Program-made: the position numbers and the translations under genes | NCBI GenBank assembly: GCA_903906325.1 | Contig: CAIVJV010000156.1 | Span: forward strand, 1-8,494 | Direction: 5' to 3' | Source of the DNA: an uncultured Gemmatimonadota bacterium | GTDB lineage: Bacteria; Gemmatimonadota; Gemmatimonadetes; Gemmatimonadales; Gemmatimonadaceae | DNA length: 8,494 nt | Part shown: positions 5,886 through 8,494 of the stretch, in pieces | How positions within the stretch are numbered: the first letter of the stretch is position 1 | How the letters are laid out: each line of letters opens with the position of its first letter | Notes under the pieces: generated by a model | What the model was told of the DNA's origin: nothing | The model's database searches: none | Seen by the model: the letters and a program-made list of their open reading frames with translations, nothing else

Positions 5886-7184
5886 ATGAGTGATCTCCTC
5901 GCCGCCCGGGCCCAGATGGCGATGTCGCTCGGGTTCCACATCATCTTCGCGGTCCTCGGGATCGGGATGCCGTTGCTGATGGTGCTCTCCGAGCGGCAGT
6001 GGCTCCGCACGCGCGACCCGGTCTGGCTCGATCTCACCAAGCGGTGGAGCAAGGGGACGGCGATCCTCTTCGCGGTAGGGGCGGTGAGCGGGACGGTGCT
6101 CTCGTTCGAGCTGGGCCTCCTCTGGCCCGCCTTCATGGCATACGCCGGGGCGATCATCGGGATGCCCTTCTCGCTCGAGGGATTCGCCTTCTTCACCGAG
6201 GCGATCTTCCTCGGGATCTATCTGTACGGGTGGACCAAGCTGTCCGCGCGCGCCCACTGGTGGGCCGGGGTCGCGGTGGCGGTCAGCGGGACCATCTCGG
6301 GGATCTTCGTCGTCTTCGCGAACGCCTGGATGAATGCGCCGACGGGGTTCCGGCTCGTCGATGGGAAGCCGGTCGATATCGACCCCATCGCGGCGATGCT
6401 CAATCCCGCGGCCTTCTCGCAGTCGCTGCATATGACCCTCGCGGCCTTCGCGACCACCGGGATCGCGGTGGCGGGGATCCATGCCTGGATGCTGCGGCGT
6501 GACGCGTCGTCGGCATTCCATCGCGCCGCACTCAAGGTCGCCCTGATGGTCGCGGTGCCGGCCTCGCTCCTCCAAGTGGTGAGCGGGGACCTCAGCGCCA
6601 AGTTCCTCGCGACGTGGCAGCCGGTGAAGCTCGCGGCCATGGAGGGACACTTCGAGACGGCGCGCGGGGCTTCGCTCGTGATCGGCGGCATCCCGGACGA
6701 GGACGCCGGCGTCACGCGGTATGCGATCACGGTCCCACGGATGCTCTCGGTGCTCGCCTTCGGCGACCCGGACGCCGAGGTGCGTGGGCTCAACGCCTTC
6801 CCGCGTGCGGAGTGGCCCCCGGTCGCCATCACGCATGGCGCCTTCCAGGTCATGGTCGGACTCGGAAGCCTGATGGCGCTCGCCTCGCTCTGGGTGATCG
6901 TCTGTTGGGTGCGGAAGCGCGAGGTCGCGCGCAATCGCCCACTGCTTACCTTCCTCGCGTTGCTCACCCCCGCGGGGTTCATCGCCGTCGAGGCGGGGTG
7001 GGTCGTCACCGAGGTTGGGCGTCAACCCTGGATCATCCACGGGTTCATGCGCACTGCTGATGCCGTGACGCCGATGCCCGGACTCGTGATCCCCTTCACG
7101 ATCTTCACGGGGCTCTATCTCTTCCTCGGCGTGATCGTCGCCTGGCTCCTCTGGGCGCAGATCATCCGCGTGCGTCCCGCGTAG
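5886..7184 (+). CDS. cydA: Cytochrome bd-type quinol oxidase subunit I (short Q-loop class)
   Basis: Haem-bearing subunit of the inner-membrane quinol:O2 oxidoreductase that reduces oxygen to water. The 432 residues contain about nine membrane helices. Conserved positions: H18 (RAQMAMSLGFHIIF), E98 and E105 (SLEGFAFFTEAIFLG), H182 (SLHMTLAAF) and M323 (HGAFQVMVG), the likely haem b558 ligands, the quinol-loop K248/E253 pair (QPVKLAAMEGHF), and E376 with GRQPW (378-382). Positions track the Geobacillus enzyme (His186, Met325, Glu378) closely. The product is about 90 residues shorter than E. coli CydA, fitting absence of the Q-loop insertion. E98 and E105 are 7 residues apart, against 8 in E. 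coli (Glu99, Glu107). I assign the bd family; whether it carries haem d or only b haems, as in the cyanide-insensitive relatives, cannot be judged. The ATG at 5886 has only weak GAGA upstream. It follows nadC by 24 bp without a visible terminator. Confidence 0.96.
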   Translation: MSDLLAARAQMAMSLGFHIIFAVLGIGMPLLMVLSERQWLRTRDPVWLDLTKRWSKGTAILFAVGAVSGTVLSFELGLLWPAFMAYAGAIIGMPFSLEGFAFFTEAIFLGIYLYGWTKLSARAHWWAGVAVAVSGTISGIFVVFANAWMNAPTGFRLVDGKPVDIDPIAAMLNPAAFSQSLHMTLAAFATTGIAVAGIHAWMLRRDASSAFHRAALKVALMVAVPASLLQVVSGDLSAKFLATWQPVKLAAMEGHFETARGASLVIGGIPDEDAGVTRYAITVPRMLSVLAFGDPDAEVRGLNAFPRAEWPPVAITHGAFQVMVGLGSLMALASLWVIVCWVRKREVARNRPLLTFLALLTPAGFIAVEAGWVVTEVGRQPWIIHGFMRTADAVTPMPGLVIPFTIFTGLYLFLGVIVAWLLWAQIIRVRPA

Positions 7185-7185
7185 G

Positions 7186-8241
7186 ATGGACGCCCCCATC
7201 CTCGCCCTCGTCGTCGCCGGGCTGATCATGCTCGCGGTCAACGCCTACGTCGTGTTGGGCGGGGCTGACTTTGGCGCCGGCGTCTGGGATCTCTTGGCCC
7301 GTGGCCCACGGGCCGCGGCCCAGCGCGCGGCGATCGCGGAGGGGATCGGCCCGATCTGGGAGGCGAATCACGTCTGGGTCATCTTCGTCGTGGTCCTCCT
7401 CTTCTCCTGTTTCCCCCCGGTCTTCGCGCATCTCTCGGTCGTGCTGCATATCCCGCTCACCCTGATGCTGGTCGGGATCGTGCTGCGGGGCTCGGCCTTC
7501 ACCTTCCGCGCCTACGACGCCACCGATTCCCCGGTGCAGCGGCAGTGGGGACGGATCTTCGCCGTCTCAAGCACCATCACCCCCGTGCTCCTTGGGATGT
7601 GCGTGGGGGCGTTGGTCTCCGGTGCGTTGGCCGTGCCGGCTGATGCGGACTTCACGACGCGGTTCGTGACGCCCTGGTGGTCGGCCTTCACCCTGACGAT
7701 CGGGGGACTCGGGCTCGCTGTCTTCGCCTTCCTCGCCGCCGTCTACCTCACCGTCGAGGTGCGGGACCAGCGCCTCGCGGAGGATTTCCGTGCGATGGCC
7801 CTCTGGGCCGCGCTCGCGGTGGGGGGGTTCGCCGCGCTCGGCCTCTGGTTCGGACGTGAGACGTTGACCGCGACGACCCAGGCCCTGCTCACGAACCCCG
7901 CGGCCATCGCGCTGCAACTCGTCACGGGGGCGGCCGCGGTGACCGCGATCGGCGCCCTCGTCGCGCGGCGCTATCGGCTCGCGCGCACCGCGGCGGTCAT
8001 CCAGGTGAGTGGGATCGTCTGGGGGTGGGGACTCGCGCAGTTCCCCGCGATGATCCCGGGCGTGCACACCATCGCGAGCGCGGCCGCGCCCACCGCCACG
8101 CTGCGCGTCGTCCTCATCGGCGTCGCCGGAGGGATGGTGGTGTTGCTCCCCTCGCTCCGGTATCTCTTCACGATCTTTAAGGCAGAGCCGGCGCGGGCCT
8201 TCGAGCGCGTCGATACCGCCGAACACGAACCCCCGCGATGA
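7186..8241 (+). CDS. cydB: Cytochrome bd-type quinol oxidase subunit II
   Basis: Partner subunit of CydA in the bd-type oxidase, structurally supporting the haem subunit and contributing to the proton path. The 351-residue membrane protein shows LGGADFGAGVWDLL (D28 near the position of E. coli CydB Asp29), GPIWEANHVWVIF (W58, E59, H62, around the E. coli Trp57/Asp58 region) and RGSAFTFRAYD (101-111). Eight to nine hydrophobic segments are visible and the C-terminus is short, charged and cytoplasmic-like. Length is normal. The ATG is 1 nt after the cydA TAG stop and has no separate ribosome-binding site, so translation is probably coupled to cydA. Its own TGA overlaps the ATG of the following small gene (ATGA). 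No cydDC assembly transporter and no CydX-like single-helix peptide appears after it. Confidence 0.96.
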   Translation: MDAPILALVVAGLIMLAVNAYVVLGGADFGAGVWDLLARGPRAAAQRAAIAEGIGPIWEANHVWVIFVVVLLFSCFPPVFAHLSVVLHIPLTLMLVGIVLRGSAFTFRAYDATDSPVQRQWGRIFAVSSTITPVLLGMCVGALVSGALAVPADADFTTRFVTPWWSAFTLTIGGLGLAVFAFLAAVYLTVEVRDQRLAEDFRAMALWAALAVGGFAALGLWFGRETLTATTQALLTNPAAIALQLVTGAAAVTAIGALVARRYRLARTAAVIQVSGIVWGWGLAQFPAMIPGVHTIASAAAPTATLRVVLIGVAGGMVVLLPSLRYLFTIFKAEPARAFERVDTAEHEPPR

Positions 8242-8372
8242 CGAACATCCCCGATGGTCCGGCCCAGGGTGAGCACTGCGACTACTGCGGCTCGACCAAC
8301 CTCTCTTGGCGGAAGTGCAAGCTGATCTGTGGCGACTGCCAGCAGATCAACAAGAGCTGCGCCGACCTTTAG
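8238..8372 (+). CDS. 44-residue six-cysteine zinc-ribbon-like protein, translationally coupled to cydB
   Basis: The start overlaps the cydB stop in ATGA, a 4-bp overlap typical of coupled translation, and the frame closes at TAG 8370-8372. The product has cysteines at 14, 17, 27, 31, 34 and 41. HCDYCG (CxxC, 13-18) and ICGDC (CxxC, 30-34) form two plausible zinc knuckles separated by a basic-aromatic stretch with WRKCK (24-28), and the tail is NKSCADL. There is no hydrophobic segment, so it should be soluble and cannot be a CydX-like subunit. Small proteins with this CxxC...KCK..CxxC pattern occur as unnamed hypotheticals in several phyla (from memory), with no function known to me. Possible roles are metal binding, redox sensing or assembly of the oxidase; none is demonstrated. 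Six ordered cysteines plus the exact overlap make a chance frame unlikely. Confidence 0.8.
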   Translation: MTNIPDGPAQGEHCDYCGSTNLSWRKCKLICGDCQQINKSCADL

Positions 8373-8494
8373 CGCACCGGCAGCACACACCCATCCGGCC
8401 CGCAGATCGCCCCGGCGGGAGCGCCGTGGATGAATCGCTCCGCCACGCCAAGCAGGTGGCCGAAGGCGAGTGGGCTCCGCTGCATCGGCATGGC
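8369..8494 (-). CDS. C-terminal 41 residues of an unidentified convergent protein (5' end outside window or just inside)
   Basis: A minus-strand frame is open from the right edge to TAA at 8369-8371. Of its 41 sense codons, 35 end in G or C, matching the coding genes here and supporting a real frame. The visible product reads about LAFGHLLGVAERFIHGAP, then ICGPDGCVLPVR at the C-terminus. The CGPDGC tail recalls a CxxxxC end seen on some DsbA/FrnE-like thiol oxidoreductases, but the rest does not match that fold clearly, so I assign no function. ATG codons at 8491 and 8485 mean a complete peptide of about 40 residues is possible, though a longer protein from outside is more likely. It converges on the zinc-ribbon gene, and the two stop codons share bases. 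Confidence 0.45.
   Translation of the reverse strand, partial: AMPMQRSPLAFGHLLGVAERFIHGAPAGAICGPDGCVLPVR

Noticed and set aside
4779..7241. An 820-codon open frame on the minus strand opposite nadA, nadC and cydA
   Set aside because: It lies antisense to three strongly recognised genes. Its product is extremely rich in Arg, Glu, His and Asp with no family motif, which is the usual shadow of GC-biased codons on the opposite strand.
8238..8372. Reading the small gene after cydB as cydX
   Set aside because: CydX peptides consist of one membrane helix; this product is hydrophilic and cysteine-rich, so only the position is similar.
1..8494. CRISPR arrays, insertion sequences, tRNA or rRNA genes
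   Set aside because: I found no regularly spaced direct repeats, transposase motifs, terminal inverted repeats or recognisable tRNA/rRNA segments; nearly all the sequence is explained by the protein genes listed.

Overview
This is GC-rich DNA (roughly 70%, with strong G/C preference at third codon positions), densely packed with genes. A SusC/RagA-type outer-membrane receptor in such a GC-rich genome suggests a diderm outside the classical Bacteroidota, most plausibly a Gemmatimonadota-like bacterium. That placement is inference from gene style and composition; no rRNA or other taxonomic marker lies in the window.

Layout: positions 1-749 (minus) hold the first 249 residues of a SusC/RagA-family TonB-dependent receptor, running off the left edge. 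Positions 750-955 are a short non-coding stretch with the receptor's ribosome-binding site, a candidate promoter, a small hairpin and a GC-rich inverted repeat. Positions 956-2374 (minus) encode a NupC-type nucleoside transporter. Only 35 bp separates it from a divergent plus-strand block: nadB (2410-3939), nadA (3988-5001), nadC (5004-5861), cydA (5886-7184), cydB (7186-8241) and a 44-residue, six-cysteine zinc-ribbon-like protein (8238-8372) that overlaps the cydB stop by 4 bp. A convergent minus-strand reading frame enters from the right edge and ends at 8369, so its stop overlaps that of the small protein.

How the genes fit together: nadB, nadA and nadC give the complete de novo route from L-aspartate to nicotinate mononucleotide (aspartate oxidase, quinolinate synthase, quinolinate phosphoribosyltransferase). 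cydAB encode both core subunits of a cytochrome bd-type quinol oxidase of the short Q-loop class. Gaps across the plus-strand block are 48, 2, 24 and 1 bp, then a 4-bp overlap, so one transcription unit is likely. It would pair NAD synthesis, which uses an oxygen-sensitive [4Fe-4S] enzyme (NadA), with a high-affinity oxygen-consuming oxidase. The leftward genes concern uptake: an outer-membrane receptor and an inner-membrane nucleoside carrier.

The most noteworthy item is the small zinc-ribbon-like gene coupled to cydB. It is not a CydX-type subunit, because it has no membrane helix. I see no mobile element, CRISPR array, tRNA or rRNA.
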